Positions 35,070-42,778 of a stretch of 64,000 nucleotides of DNA are shown in pieces. Origin of the DNA: Winogradskyella pelagia (GTDB taxonomy: Bacteria > Bacteroidota > Bacteroidia > Flavobacteriales > Flavobacteriaceae); NCBI RefSeq assembly GCF_017581965.1, contig NZ_JAGEVF010000003.1, positions 1 through 64,000 on the forward strand, in the 5' to 3' direction. A program made the translations under genes and the position numbers. Each line of letters begins with the position of its first letter. Positions within the stretch are counted from its first letter, which is position 1. Under the pieces are notes generated by a model that searched no databases, was not told the DNA's origin, and saw only the letters and a program-made list of their open reading frames with translations.

Positions 35070-35756
35070 ATGAAACACCTTGTAGTTTTAACTGGCGCCG
35101 GAACGAGCGCCGAGAGTGGCGTAAAAACCTTTAGGGACCACGACGGACTTTGGGAAGGGCATGATGTCATGCAAGTGGCTTCTCCAGAAGGGTTTAGGGC
35201 CAATCCTGAACTGGTGTTGGATTTCTATAACCAAAGGCGACGACAACTCAAGACCGTAGAGCCTAACCAAGCCCACAAGGACCTGGCTGCTTTAGAACGA
35301 CATTTTAAGGTAACTATAATCACTCAAAATGTCGATGATCTGCACGAACGTGCTGGCAGTAGTGACGTGGTGCACCTTCATGGCGAATTAAAGAAAGTGC
35401 GAAGTACCGGAAACGACCATGATGTAAGACCATGGACGGACGATTTAAATTTAGGGGATTTGTGCGATAAAGGCCATCAGTTAAGACCACATGTAGTTTG
35501 GTTCGGCGAAGCCGTACCTCAAATGGAGGTGGCCATAAAAATTTGTTATGCGGCAGATATACTGCTAATTATTGGCACAAGTATGCAGGTATACCCTGCG
35601 GCTAGCTTAATTAATTATGTACAGCCAGATACTGACATATTTTATATCGATCCAAAACCAGCTTTATCCTCCACTACTAATATTACCGTGATTTCTAGCA
35701 CAGCTACCAAAGGCATTAAAGAATTTATTGGGCTGATAGAGAATGTGAAGGATTAA
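35070..35756 (+). CDS. cobB: NAD-dependent protein deacylase, class III sirtuin
   Basis: This 228-residue sirtuin removes acyl groups from lysines using NAD. The NAD site is clear (GAGTSAESGVKTFRDHDGLWEG, residues 10-30 with a one-residue offset), with TQNVDDLHERAG near 85-96 and the catalytic His104 in VHLHGE. Tyr53 and Arg56 (DFYNQRRRQL) are the pair that marks desuccinylase/demalonylase-type sirtuins such as SIRT5 and CobB. The zinc module is degenerate: after the catalytic His no CxxC pair is seen and only one cysteine remains. Its stop codon overlaps that of the convergent XRE gene by 4 bp. Confidence 0.9.
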   Translation: MKHLVVLTGAGTSAESGVKTFRDHDGLWEGHDVMQVASPEGFRANPELVLDFYNQRRRQLKTVEPNQAHKDLAALERHFKVTIITQNVDDLHERAGSSDVVHLHGELKKVRSTGNDHDVRPWTDDLNLGDLCDKGHQLRPHVVWFGEAVPQMEVAIKICYAADILLIIGTSMQVYPAASLINYVQPDTDIFYIDPKPALSSTTNITVISSTATKGIKEFIGLIENVKD

Positions 35757-35953
35757 TCATCTTTACTAAGTTTAAAAAATTCATTAACTGATTTACCGAA
35801 AACTTTAGATAACTTTAGAGCTAAGACCGTAGAGGGCACATAACGATTAGCCTCTATAGAATTAATGGTTTGGCGCGATACTCCTATTTTCTTTGCCAAA
35901 TCATCTTGAGTAAGGTTTAATATGGCGCGTTCTACTTTTATAGTATTCTCCAT
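35753..35953 (-). CDS. Small XRE-family HTH regulator
   Basis: This 66-residue protein is a single helix-turn-helix domain of the Cro/C1 type (LTQDDLAKKIGVSRQTINSIEANRYVPSTVLALKLSKVFGKSVNEFF). Its closest type is the small YozG-like regulator usually paired with a membrane protein. It is the second gene of the operon; the stop of the membrane gene and this start share one base (35953). It probably represses its own operon through the repeated element at 36406-36463. Confidence 0.92.
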   Translation of the reverse strand: MENTIKVERAILNLTQDDLAKKIGVSRQTINSIEANRYVPSTVLALKLSKVFGKSVNEFFKLSKDD

Positions 35954-36402
35954 TATCTATAACGTTTTAATACATGATAGAACATTAACTGAATCATAAG
36001 CATAAACAAAAGTACTTGGAAATCGCCTAAGTCCTTGTAAACTTCACCTCCTGAATGTACCACATTGGACACACCGTATTCTACATAAGGCATAACCAGA
36101 GCATAAATAACACCAACCACAAAAGCTATTGCATAAGACTGCGCTCTTAAACTTACAGTCATTTCATCTTCTAATTTATCCTTAGATAAAGACATAAGAA
36201 GCATGCCCACCAAAAGTGTTTTTTGTAAAATATTTTTTAACCATTCGGTCTCACTATCCATGGCAAAAGCACGTATAAACATCATTACTATTGATAGTAT
36301 AACGATACCAACACCAATATTTATAAATTGATGTGACAACCTAAAGTTGATCATCTTCTGGAATTGTTTACGTTCACAATCTATTATTCTCTTTGTATTC
36401 AT
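35953..36402 (-). CDS. Four-helix membrane protein paired with the XRE regulator
   Basis: This 149-residue protein has about four predicted membrane helices (near 25-45, 60-75, 88-108 and 128-145) and charged, arginine-rich ends. The start is placed at the ATG at 36402; the longer frame would begin with TTG inside the operator-like repeat. I do not recognise a named family, but a small membrane protein next to a YozG-type HTH gene is a recurrent pair in bacteria, including flavobacteria. Its role is unknown; membrane-stress sensing is a guess. Confidence 0.75.
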   Translation of the reverse strand: MNTKRIIDCERKQFQKMINFRLSHQFINIGVGIVILSIVMMFIRAFAMDSETEWLKNILQKTLLVGMLLMSLSKDKLEDEMTVSLRAQSYAIAFVVGVIYALVMPYVEYGVSNVVHSGGEVYKDLGDFQVLLFMLMIQLMFYHVLKRYR

Positions 36403-36405
36403 AAT

Positions 36406-36463
36406 TGACAAATATATTTTATATTAAGTAAATTAAACTTTACTATATGACAAATATACTTTA
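36406..36463 (-). promoter_or_regulatory. Duplicated operator-promoter element of the XRE module
   Basis: TGACAAATATATTTTA (36406-36421) and TGACAAATATACTTTA (36448-36463) are near-identical direct repeats starting exactly 42 bp apart, four helical turns. On the minus strand each holds a TATATTTG -7 motif, so either or both may be promoters overlapped by XRE sites. Confidence 0.5.
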
Positions 36464-36503
36464 CATTTATAAATATACCAAATAAGGAATATCTAAATTA
36501 CAC

Positions 36504-37736
36504 TTACCTATTCTTCTCCTCTATCCATTTACTCATGTATTTAGTACTTTGCAGCGTTTGATGCTGTAGCATTTGTCCTATGAAATTCTGTTGTCTATGT
36601 GTCTCTAAATTATCCTCAAGGTGCTGTAGCGCTTTTTTAAATGTCCGTGTATGTTCGGCCTTATCAAATCTTAACTTAAGGCTTATAAATCCATTCTTAG
36701 AACTTTGCTCCCATAAATCAGTACTTGTGTACAGGTCAACAGCATTTTTGGCAAAGCCTAAAGCATCATCATTTATGAAACCATTGGGAAGCAACTCTCC
36801 AAACATCCCTTCGGCTGCAATGGGTGTCATCACACAAGGTGTGCCGTTTGTTAAGGCATCTACAATTTTACCTTTAAGACCTGCTCCAAAGCGCAAAGGT
36901 GCTAAACACACTTTTGCGTTCTTCATTACCGCATGAATATCTTCTACATAGCCCTTGATTAAAAAGCCCTCTTTCTCATTATGCAGCTGTGTTACTTTTT
37001 GACTTTCATAAGCACCATAAACATGTAATTCAGCTTCTGGTAATTGTTCTCGAATAAATGGCCAAATTTCTTGCTTCAAATACAATAACGCGTCATAATT
37101 TGGAGGATGTCTAAAATTACCAACTGTTATAAAATGTTGTCTCTCTGAATATTTGGGCAATTTATTACTATGCAATAGGTTTTGAGGAGAAATCAAAAAG
37201 GGGATATAATGCAATAAATCGGCTTCAAAATGAAGTTGGTTTCGAAGGACTTCTATTTCAGCTTCAGAGATTATTAAGCTTAAATCGCAACGGTACATGC
37301 TCGCTAACTCGCGTTTTGTGGTATCGTTTTGTAAATGCTTTATCGAAACTTCAACCTTTGCTTTTAGAGCCTGTTCTCTAGCTTTACGTAAACCATGAAA
37401 ATCTTCTGTATCTAATATTCGTATTGCATTAGGGCACTGCTCTGCAACCCTCCAGCCATACTGTTCTTCGGTCATAAATCTATCAAAGAGTACAACATCT
37501 GGGTTTATTTGAAGAATAAACTCGTCAAAACTAGAATGATTAAGGGCAATAGAGTGCTTTTTAATTCCTTTAGACTTAAGATCAAACGTCTTATCAGAAC
37601 TATTGGCCGCCGAGGCAAAGTGTAAATTATAATTAAAACTTTGGAACAGCTCTATCAACTGAAGCATTCGCTCTCCAGCTGCCGAACTTGTTGGTTCTGG
37701 CCAAACAAAACCAATAATCAAAAGCTGTTTTATCAC
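36504..37736 (-). CDS. Glycosyltransferase, GT4-like
   Basis: This 410-residue glycosyltransferase has two Rossmann-like lobes. The N-terminal lobe begins IIGFVWPEPTSSAAGERMLQLIELF. The C-terminal lobe has the GT4 nucleotide-sugar site: FITVGNFRHPPNYDALLYL, VYGAYES, then APLRFGAGLKGKIVDALTNGTPCVMTPIAAEG, with a Lys and a Glu at the usual donor-binding positions. Sugar donor and acceptor are unknown. It overlaps the haem-binding protein gene by 4 bp and is read after it. Confidence 0.88.
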   Translation of the reverse strand: MIKQLLIIGFVWPEPTSSAAGERMLQLIELFQSFNYNLHFASAANSSDKTFDLKSKGIKKHSIALNHSSFDEFILQINPDVVLFDRFMTEEQYGWRVAEQCPNAIRILDTEDFHGLRKAREQALKAKVEVSIKHLQNDTTKRELASMYRCDLSLIISEAEIEVLRNQLHFEADLLHYIPFLISPQNLLHSNKLPKYSERQHFITVGNFRHPPNYDALLYLKQEIWPFIREQLPEAELHVYGAYESQKVTQLHNEKEGFLIKGYVEDIHAVMKNAKVCLAPLRFGAGLKGKIVDALTNGTPCVMTPIAAEGMFGELLPNGFINDDALGFAKNAVDLYTSTDLWEQSSKNGFISLKLRFDKAEHTRTFKKALQHLEDNLETHRQQNFIGQMLQHQTLQSTKYMSKWIEEKNR

Positions 37737-38212
37737 TCAGCTTCTTTTAGAAAGACATATTTTATCCGTGCTACCTTCACCCATTCCTCAATTGCAGCTA
37801 TTTGGTCTTGAGATAAATCGGCATCTTTGTGAGTCCAAGTGTAACTTGGCAAGGGCATTTCTTTTTCTTCTACCTCTTCTGCTAGCTCCTCAAGTTTATG
37901 GTCTTTCTTTTTATCGGAATACTCATTCCATTTAGACGCATTAAAATGTTTTTTACCATCAACAACGTGATCGTTTAGCCAATAATTCACAGGCGTTATG
38001 TTGTTATACCAAGGATAACGTGTATAATCACTATGACAATCAAAACAGTTATTTTTTAGTATGGCCTTGACATCCTCAGGAGGATTTGTATCCATTAAAA
38101 AATGCTCTACACTAGCGAGGTCGCCTTCGTTCTTAGGTGGGCCAAAAAATTGAGCAAGCAACAATACGAGTAAAACGGCAAAGGCCAATTTCTTTAAAAG
38201 TTTTTTTATCAT
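37733..38212 (-). CDS. Haem-binding domain (Haem_bd) c-type cytochrome-like protein
   Basis: This 159-residue protein has an N-terminal membrane anchor or signal (about 6-24) and one c-type haem motif, NNCFDCHSDYTRYPWYNNITP (CxxCH near residue 55). It matches the Haem_bd family, with the trailing MPLPSYTWTHKDADLS segment, where a Met-Pro may supply the second haem ligand. It should face the periplasm. Electron transfer or redox sensing is likely. It is the first gene of a two-gene unit with the glycosyltransferase (ATGA overlap). Confidence 0.88.
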   Translation of the reverse strand: MIKKLLKKLAFAVLLVLLLAQFFGPPKNEGDLASVEHFLMDTNPPEDVKAILKNNCFDCHSDYTRYPWYNNITPVNYWLNDHVVDGKKHFNASKWNEYSDKKKDHKLEELAEEVEEKEMPLPSYTWTHKDADLSQDQIAAIEEWVKVARIKYVFLKEAE

Positions 38213-38254
38213 TTTATTTTAGCTAAATTCAAGAGTCTAAAAGTAATAAACCTT

Positions 38255-38821
38255 TTGAAAAAAGTCCAACTTTACAACCAATTAAAAACTGTTGATGCCA
38301 CCAGAAAAAAACGGCTAGAACATGCAAATTTTATATTAGACGATACCAGCTTAATCAAACCTTTAATGGATATAGTGTTTATGGTAGACGATATAGTATC
38401 TCCGAAGGCAGCTTGGGTTTTTGAGTTTGTTTGTGCCAAAGACCTAAGTCTTCTTAGGCCACATATGGAATATTTTACGGCACATCTCACAAAAGTTCAT
38501 TTAGATTCAGCTGTTAGACCAATTGCAAAGGTTTGTCTATTTCTTGTTGATGAGCATTATACAGACCCATTAGAAAATCATACGATTGAACTTAATCTTA
38601 AGCAGAAAGAGTCTATTACCGAAGCGTGTTTTAATTGGCTCATACATGATGAAAAAGTAGCGCCTAAAGTTTATGCGATGCAATGCTTATTTCTATTGGG
38701 ACACGAATTTGATTGGATACATCCAGAATTGATACTAATCCTAGAAAAAGACTACCATCATCAGACAGCTGGGTTTAAGGCCAAGGCCAGGCATATAATG
38801 ACGGCTTTAAATAAGCATTAA
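38255..38821 (+). CDS. Conserved alpha-helical (HEAT-like) protein upstream of purB
   Basis: This 188-residue cytoplasmic protein consists of predicted helix pairs, with no signal or membrane segment. The frame begins with TTG at 38255; no ATG occurs before residue 38, and the TTG gives the expected basic start (MKKVQLYNQLKTVDATRKKRLE), so I keep it. Repeating patterns such as SPKAAWVFEFVCA, HLDSAVRPIAKVCLFLV and APKVYAMQCLFLLG look like HEAT-type repeats. I recall similar proteins just upstream of purB in other flavobacteria. No function is known to me. Confidence 0.7.
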   Translation: MKKVQLYNQLKTVDATRKKRLEHANFILDDTSLIKPLMDIVFMVDDIVSPKAAWVFEFVCAKDLSLLRPHMEYFTAHLTKVHLDSAVRPIAKVCLFLVDEHYTDPLENHTIELNLKQKESITEACFNWLIHDEKVAPKVYAMQCLFLLGHEFDWIHPELILILEKDYHHQTAGFKAKARHIMTALNKH

Positions 38822-38879
38822 ATTTTATTTAATGGTTTAAACTTATAGGGTTACACTTTATACTTACGCGTGACTTCCC

Positions 38880-38887
38880 TATCTTTG
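38880..38887 (+). promoter_or_regulatory. -7 element of purB
   Basis: TATCTTTG matches the consensus. It lies 21 bp before the ATG at 38909 and inside the longer reading frame that starts at 38870, which rules that start out. Confidence 0.65.
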
Positions 38888-38908
38888 AGGCTTCAAATTT
38901 TATATATA

Positions 38909-40252
38909 ATGGTTGTATCTGCATTAAATGCAATTTCCCCAATAGACGGTAGGTATCGTTCTAAGGTTGAAGTCCTTTCAAAATATTTTTCAGAAGAAGC
39001 ATTGATTAAATACAGAGTTCTTGTTGAGATAGAATATTTTATCGCGCTTTGCGAACTACCCTTACCACAACTTTCGGGAGTATCGGCAGATATTTTTGCA
39101 GACTTAAGAGCCATTTATAAGAAATTTACAGCTATTGATGCCTCGGCCATTAAAGAGATAGAAAAGACAACTAATCACGATGTTAAGGCCGTAGAATATT
39201 TTATTAAAGAGAAGTTCGATGCCTTAAACCTTTCAGAATACAAAGAGTTCATACATTTTGGTCTTACCTCGCAGGATATTAACAATACAGCTATTCCGTT
39301 AAGTATTAAAGAGGCCGTGAATGATGTTTATGTGCCTGAATACTTCAAGGTATTAGAAACGCTCAACGGACTTGCCAAAGAATGGGCCAATATACCTATG
39401 TTGGCTCGTACTCATGGCCAACCGGCTTCACCAACGCGTTTAGGGAAAGAAATCGATGTATTTGCCGTAAGACTAAAAGAACAATTTAATCTTTTAAACG
39501 ATATTCCAAGTGCTGCTAAGTTTGGCGGTGCCACAGGAAATTTCAACGCCCATAAAGTGGCATACCCGAATATTGATTGGAAAGCATTTGGAACACAGTT
39601 TGTTCAAGAAAAGTTCGGGCTACAGCACTCATTCCCTACAACCCAGATTGAGCATTACGACCACATGGCTGCACTTTTTGATGCCTTAAAGCGTATAAAT
39701 ACAATTATCATTGATTTAGATCGAGATATCTGGACATACGTCTCAATGGATTATTTTAAGCAAAAAATTAAAAAAGGTGAGGTAGGAAGTTCTGCAATGC
39801 CGCACAAGGTTAACCCTATAGATTTTGAAAACAGCGAAGGCAACTTAGGCATCGCCAATGCTATTTTTGAACACTTATCAGCAAAATTACCTATCTCCAG
39901 ACTTCAGCGTGATTTAACCGACAGTACTGTACTAAGAAATGTTGGAGTTCCTTTTGGACACACGCTAATTGGATTTAAGTCTACGCTTAAAGGATTAAGT
40001 AAGCTCTTGTTAAACAAGTCTAAATTTGAAGCTGATTTAGAAAATAATTGGGCAGTGGTTGCTGAGGCCATTCAAACCATACTTAGACGAGAGAATTACC
40101 CTAACCCGTACGAAGCTCTAAAAGGTCTAACACGCACCAACGAAGCAATTACACAAAAATCCATGGCTGATTTTATTGATGGTCTAAACGTGTCGGATAC
40201 CATAAAAACAGAACTTAAAGCTATAAGCCCAAGTAATTATACTGGAATATGA
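38909..40252 (+). CDS. purB: Adenylosuccinate lyase
   Basis: This 447-residue enzyme acts twice in purine synthesis: it splits SAICAR to AICAR and adenylosuccinate to AMP, releasing fumarate each time. The start at 38909 gives MVVSALNAISPIDGRYRSK, the family's normal N terminus. Family landmarks are TNHDVKAVEYF, HFGLTSQDINNTA, MLARTHGQPASPTRLGKE, and the fumarase/lyase signature GSSAMPHKVNPIDFENSEGN. It has its own promoter and overlaps a small membrane-protein gene by 4 bp. Confidence 0.97.
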   Translation: MVVSALNAISPIDGRYRSKVEVLSKYFSEEALIKYRVLVEIEYFIALCELPLPQLSGVSADIFADLRAIYKKFTAIDASAIKEIEKTTNHDVKAVEYFIKEKFDALNLSEYKEFIHFGLTSQDINNTAIPLSIKEAVNDVYVPEYFKVLETLNGLAKEWANIPMLARTHGQPASPTRLGKEIDVFAVRLKEQFNLLNDIPSAAKFGGATGNFNAHKVAYPNIDWKAFGTQFVQEKFGLQHSFPTTQIEHYDHMAALFDALKRINTIIIDLDRDIWTYVSMDYFKQKIKKGEVGSSAMPHKVNPIDFENSEGNLGIANAIFEHLSAKLPISRLQRDLTDSTVLRNVGVPFGHTLIGFKSTLKGLSKLLLNKSKFEADLENNWAVVAEAIQTILRRENYPNPYEALKGLTRTNEAITQKSMADFIDGLNVSDTIKTELKAISPSNYTGI

Positions 40253-40473
40253 AATTCATCTCATTAAACAGAAATTATCTAGCCCTCATTTTTGTTGCTT
40301 TAATCGTACTAGGTTTTTTTGCGGCTGGGCTTGCCAAGACCTTAGATTATGTTATAATTAAAGTGCTTTTGTTTGGTGGCTTCTTGGCTACAACTATAGT
40401 AGCAATAGGTTATGGTATTAGTAATAGCCAAATAAAAAATCGCCTTGACCAAAGCCAAGACGATTTAGATTAA
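40249..40473 (+). CDS. Small two-helix membrane protein
   Basis: This 74-residue protein has two predicted membrane helices (about 10-28 and 35-55) and a polar, acidic tail (QIKNRLDQSQDDLD). Its ATG overlaps the purB stop (ATGA), so it is translated from the purB message. I recognise no family. It converges with the DUF4252 lipoprotein gene 18 bp away. Confidence 0.7.
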   Translation: MKFISLNRNYLALIFVALIVLGFFAAGLAKTLDYVIIKVLLFGGFLATTIVAIGYGISNSQIKNRLDQSQDDLD

Positions 40474-40491
40474 CATTCTAAATATCACAGA

Positions 40492-41037
40492 TTATTTAAA
40501 AAAATCTGTAAGTTCTTTAAGTTGGGAATCCTCAATATTTGCATTTTGAAGAACGCTTTGTAAGGTCATTAGTTTTTTGGCATTCATATCATTACCCAAT
40601 ACACGAGCTATAACAAATCCTTGATCATTAGCATTACCAAAGAGAATAAGCTCATCAATATTTTCTACATCGCCCAAGAATTTTACAACGAATTTTCCGT
40701 CTACACTATTTCCTCCTCTTATTAGTTCATCGTATTTATCATCTTTTAAGATATTATTTACCCTTCTCAATTCACCTTGAAACTCGTCTGTACTCAAACT
40801 ATCTGCTTTGTAAGCCAGGACGTTTAATTTATCTACAGATTCATACGCTTCGCGCTGTTCTTCTGTTAGCTCTATATTTTCTACATCTATAACACTGGCA
40901 GGCACATCTAGGCTGATGAAACCTGATTGCATTTCATTATCTACAAAGTAAGTTTGCAAAGTTGGACCTTGATCACAGCTTGTAAACACTGTAATCAAGA
41001 TCACTACTACTGTTAATTTTTTGATTGATTGTATCAT
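40492..41037 (-). CDS. DUF4252 lipoprotein
   Basis: This 181-residue protein has a lipoprotein signal with the lipobox VFTSC (Cys21) and then one DUF4252 domain. It carries acidic segments and the family's C-terminal pattern LMTLQSVLQNANIEDSQLKELTDFF. DUF4252 is common in Bacteroidota and has no known activity. It is the last of four genes with an ECF sigma factor, a putative anti-sigma factor and a second DUF4252 protein, which lies 6 bp upstream. Confidence 0.85.
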   Translation of the reverse strand: MIQSIKKLTVVVILITVFTSCDQGPTLQTYFVDNEMQSGFISLDVPASVIDVENIELTEEQREAYESVDKLNVLAYKADSLSTDEFQGELRRVNNILKDDKYDELIRGGNSVDGKFVVKFLGDVENIDELILFGNANDQGFVIARVLGNDMNAKKLMTLQSVLQNANIEDSQLKELTDFFK

Positions 41038-41043
41038 TAGATT

Positions 41044-41616
41044 TTAATTTTTCTGCTTTTCTGCTTTTTTCAATTGATCACCTCCTGGAATATCCATTTG
41101 ATTAGTAATCTTAGACACTTGTCTTAAGTCTATATCACCTGTAAGGCTTAATAGCACTGTTTCAATTTCACGTTTTTTACCGTTAATTTCGATGTTCTGA
41201 TCTTTAGTCAACTCTTTTAGGCCGCTCACAAACATTAGTAATTCTTTTACGTGATTTTCATCTTTACCTTCTTTGACATAAAATTTTACTGTTTGATCAC
41301 CATCCTTTACACGCATTAACTCTTCTAATTGAGATGATTTTAAATACTTTGTTACAGTAGCCTTCATATCTGCTGATACAGCTTCATCGTCCGTGGTAAA
41401 AACCTTAAGACCTGTTATTTTTTTGATCATATCCATATACTGCTGACCTTCAGGATCATCCATGTCTATATCAATACTCGCAATCATGCTAAACATTTTC
41501 TGATTAACAATAACCGAAGCTACTTTTGCGTTATCCTCGAATTTATCGAATATGCTCTGTGCTCCAGATAAAAACGGCGCTGCTATTAAGGCAACAATTA
41601 CAATTACTTTTTTCAT
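41044..41616 (-). CDS. DUF4252 secreted protein
   Basis: This 190-residue protein has a signal peptide (MKKVIVIVALIAAPFLSGAQ) and no lipobox. The start at 41616 is chosen for this reason; the longer frame adds 30 non-signal residues and overlaps the upstream gene. Family features are FMIASIDID-like strands, ITGLKVFTTDDE and KFYVKEGKDENHVKELLMFVSGL. It is a paralogue of the lipoprotein downstream; the two may work as a pair at the envelope. Confidence 0.85.
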   Translation of the reverse strand: MKKVIVIVALIAAPFLSGAQSIFDKFEDNAKVASVIVNQKMFSMIASIDIDMDDPEGQQYMDMIKKITGLKVFTTDDEAVSADMKATVTKYLKSSQLEELMRVKDGDQTVKFYVKEGKDENHVKELLMFVSGLKELTKDQNIEINGKKREIETVLLSLTGDIDLRQVSKITNQMDIPGGDQLKKAEKQKN

Positions 41617-41641
41617 AATTTCTTTAAATTTTACTTTTGTG

Positions 41642-42130
41642 TTACTTGTTTTTAAATATTCTGTTTTTTGTTTTGGTAAATTCTCCCAGCATACTGGCAC
41701 TCTCAATACCTTGGTCTAAATTTTCTCCAACCATTGATAATGCGCCGAGCTGTTGTTTACCTTCATTCATTCCTATAGAAAGCAAGTTTAAAGCTTCCAT
41801 AGTTTTGTTATAAGCCAATTCTGCTTCTCGCTTTTCCTCGGCTGTTGGACCCATGATATTTGGTATCATTAATCCAAGCATTAGAACCGTTACTGCTGCG
41901 ACTGAAATCCACTGATATAATCGTATCGTTTTCGTAGTTTTTAGTGGAACGTCTTTGGTATACTGTTCTTCCTGCGCACTAGAAAAGAATTGAAACAGTG
42001 GCTTATAATGTGCCAAATGATCAGCTACATTGTCACCTGTAAAATAAGCTCTTAATTGTGCTTCTTCCTTTAGTGAAGTTTCACCATTGTTGTACTTTTC
42101 TAGTAATTTTTCTATACTATTTAACACCAT
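41642..42130 (-). CDS. Putative anti-sigma factor, single-pass membrane protein
   Basis: This 162-residue protein has a cytoplasmic N-terminal part (about 1-68) with the pattern IEKLLEKYNNGETSLKEEAQLRAYF, seen in Bacteroidota anti-sigma proteins. One membrane helix follows (about 72-92), then a periplasmic tail. It overlaps the ECF sigma gene by 14 bp and is read directly after it. Position and topology support the role of sigma-binding partner; this is inference, since no zinc-binding anti-sigma motif is visible. Confidence 0.65.
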   Translation of the reverse strand: MVLNSIEKLLEKYNNGETSLKEEAQLRAYFTGDNVADHLAHYKPLFQFFSSAQEEQYTKDVPLKTTKTIRLYQWISVAAVTVLMLGLMIPNIMGPTAEEKREAELAYNKTMEALNLLSIGMNEGKQQLGALSMVGENLDQGIESASMLGEFTKTKNRIFKNK

Positions 42131-42626
42131 AATTGTGTGTATTAGTTAATTTTTGTCTTATTGTTTTTCTTGCTCTAGATAATGCCACTCTAATGGCTGT
42201 TTCGTTCATCTCTAACATTTTAGAGATTTCTGCAAAATCATACTGTTCAATATCTCTTAGCTGTACAATAATCTTTTGTTGTTCTGGTAAATCTTCAATA
42301 ATTTTAGACACCCAATTTAGACTATCTCCAACCTCAACTTGCCTCTGTAACGACGCACTAGAATCTGTATAATTACTATGAACAATTTTTAAATTTTGAG
42401 CTTGTTTAGATTTCAATCTGTCTAAACAAAAATTCTTTGTCATGGTCATTGAGAAGGCTTCAACATTTTTATAATCCTCAATCTTTTCCTTATTTTTCCA
42501 TAACTTCAACAGGATTTCTTGTGTAGCGTCCTCTGCCTCCTCACGAGACACTAGCAGCCTTTTAGCTAATCGAAATACCTTATCCTTAAAGGGCATCACT
42601 ATGTTAACAAAATCAGCCTGTTTCAT
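42117..42626 (-). CDS. ECF-type RNA polymerase sigma factor
   Basis: This 169-residue sigma-70 protein of the extracytoplasmic type has region 2 (KVFRLAKRLLVSREEAEDATQEILLKLWKNKEKI, read in overlapping parts at about 15-48) and region 4 (LPEQQKIIVQLRDIEQYDFAEISKMLEMNETAIRVALSRARKTIRQ). The linker between them is short, as usual. It is the first gene of a four-gene operon with the putative anti-sigma and two DUF4252 proteins, which are likely targets. A perfect dyad lies upstream at 42645-42660. Confidence 0.95.
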   Translation of the reverse strand: MKQADFVNIVMPFKDKVFRLAKRLLVSREEAEDATQEILLKLWKNKEKIEDYKNVEAFSMTMTKNFCLDRLKSKQAQNLKIVHSNYTDSSASLQRQVEVGDSLNWVSKIIEDLPEQQKIIVQLRDIEQYDFAEISKMLEMNETAIRVALSRARKTIRQKLTNTHNYGVK

Positions 42627-42644
42627 TTCTTTTTTTGATTGGTT

Positions 42645-42660
42645 GTAAAAGCGTTTTTAC
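42645..42660. promoter_or_regulatory. Inverted repeat upstream of the ECF sigma gene
   Basis: GTAAAA-GCGT-TTTTAC is a perfect 6-bp dyad with a 4-bp spacer, 19 bp before the sigma start codon. It could be an operator or a leader hairpin. Confidence 0.35.
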
Positions 42661-42778
42661 TCGCCTTCAATGTTACGACGACGCACCATACATTTTGTTA
42701 CAATTTTTTTTTAATTACAATATTGTAAGTAATTTTAGTGTTTTATAGACTATAAAGAAAAGCAGATTAAAAAAAGTT

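Noticed and set aside
36580-36936. 118-residue plus-strand frame with many cysteines inside the glycosyltransferase gene
   Set aside because: It is an antisense shadow; the minus-strand frame has the glycosyltransferase motifs.
38870-38908. N-terminal extension of purB (13 residues)
   Set aside because: The -7 element at 38880-38887 lies inside it, so it should not be transcribed as coding sequence.
42715-42728. Palindrome TTACAATATTGTAA between the sigma and S41 genes
   Set aside because: It is an A+T-rich dyad without a 4-bp-spacer architecture or a nearby matching copy; too weak to call an operator.
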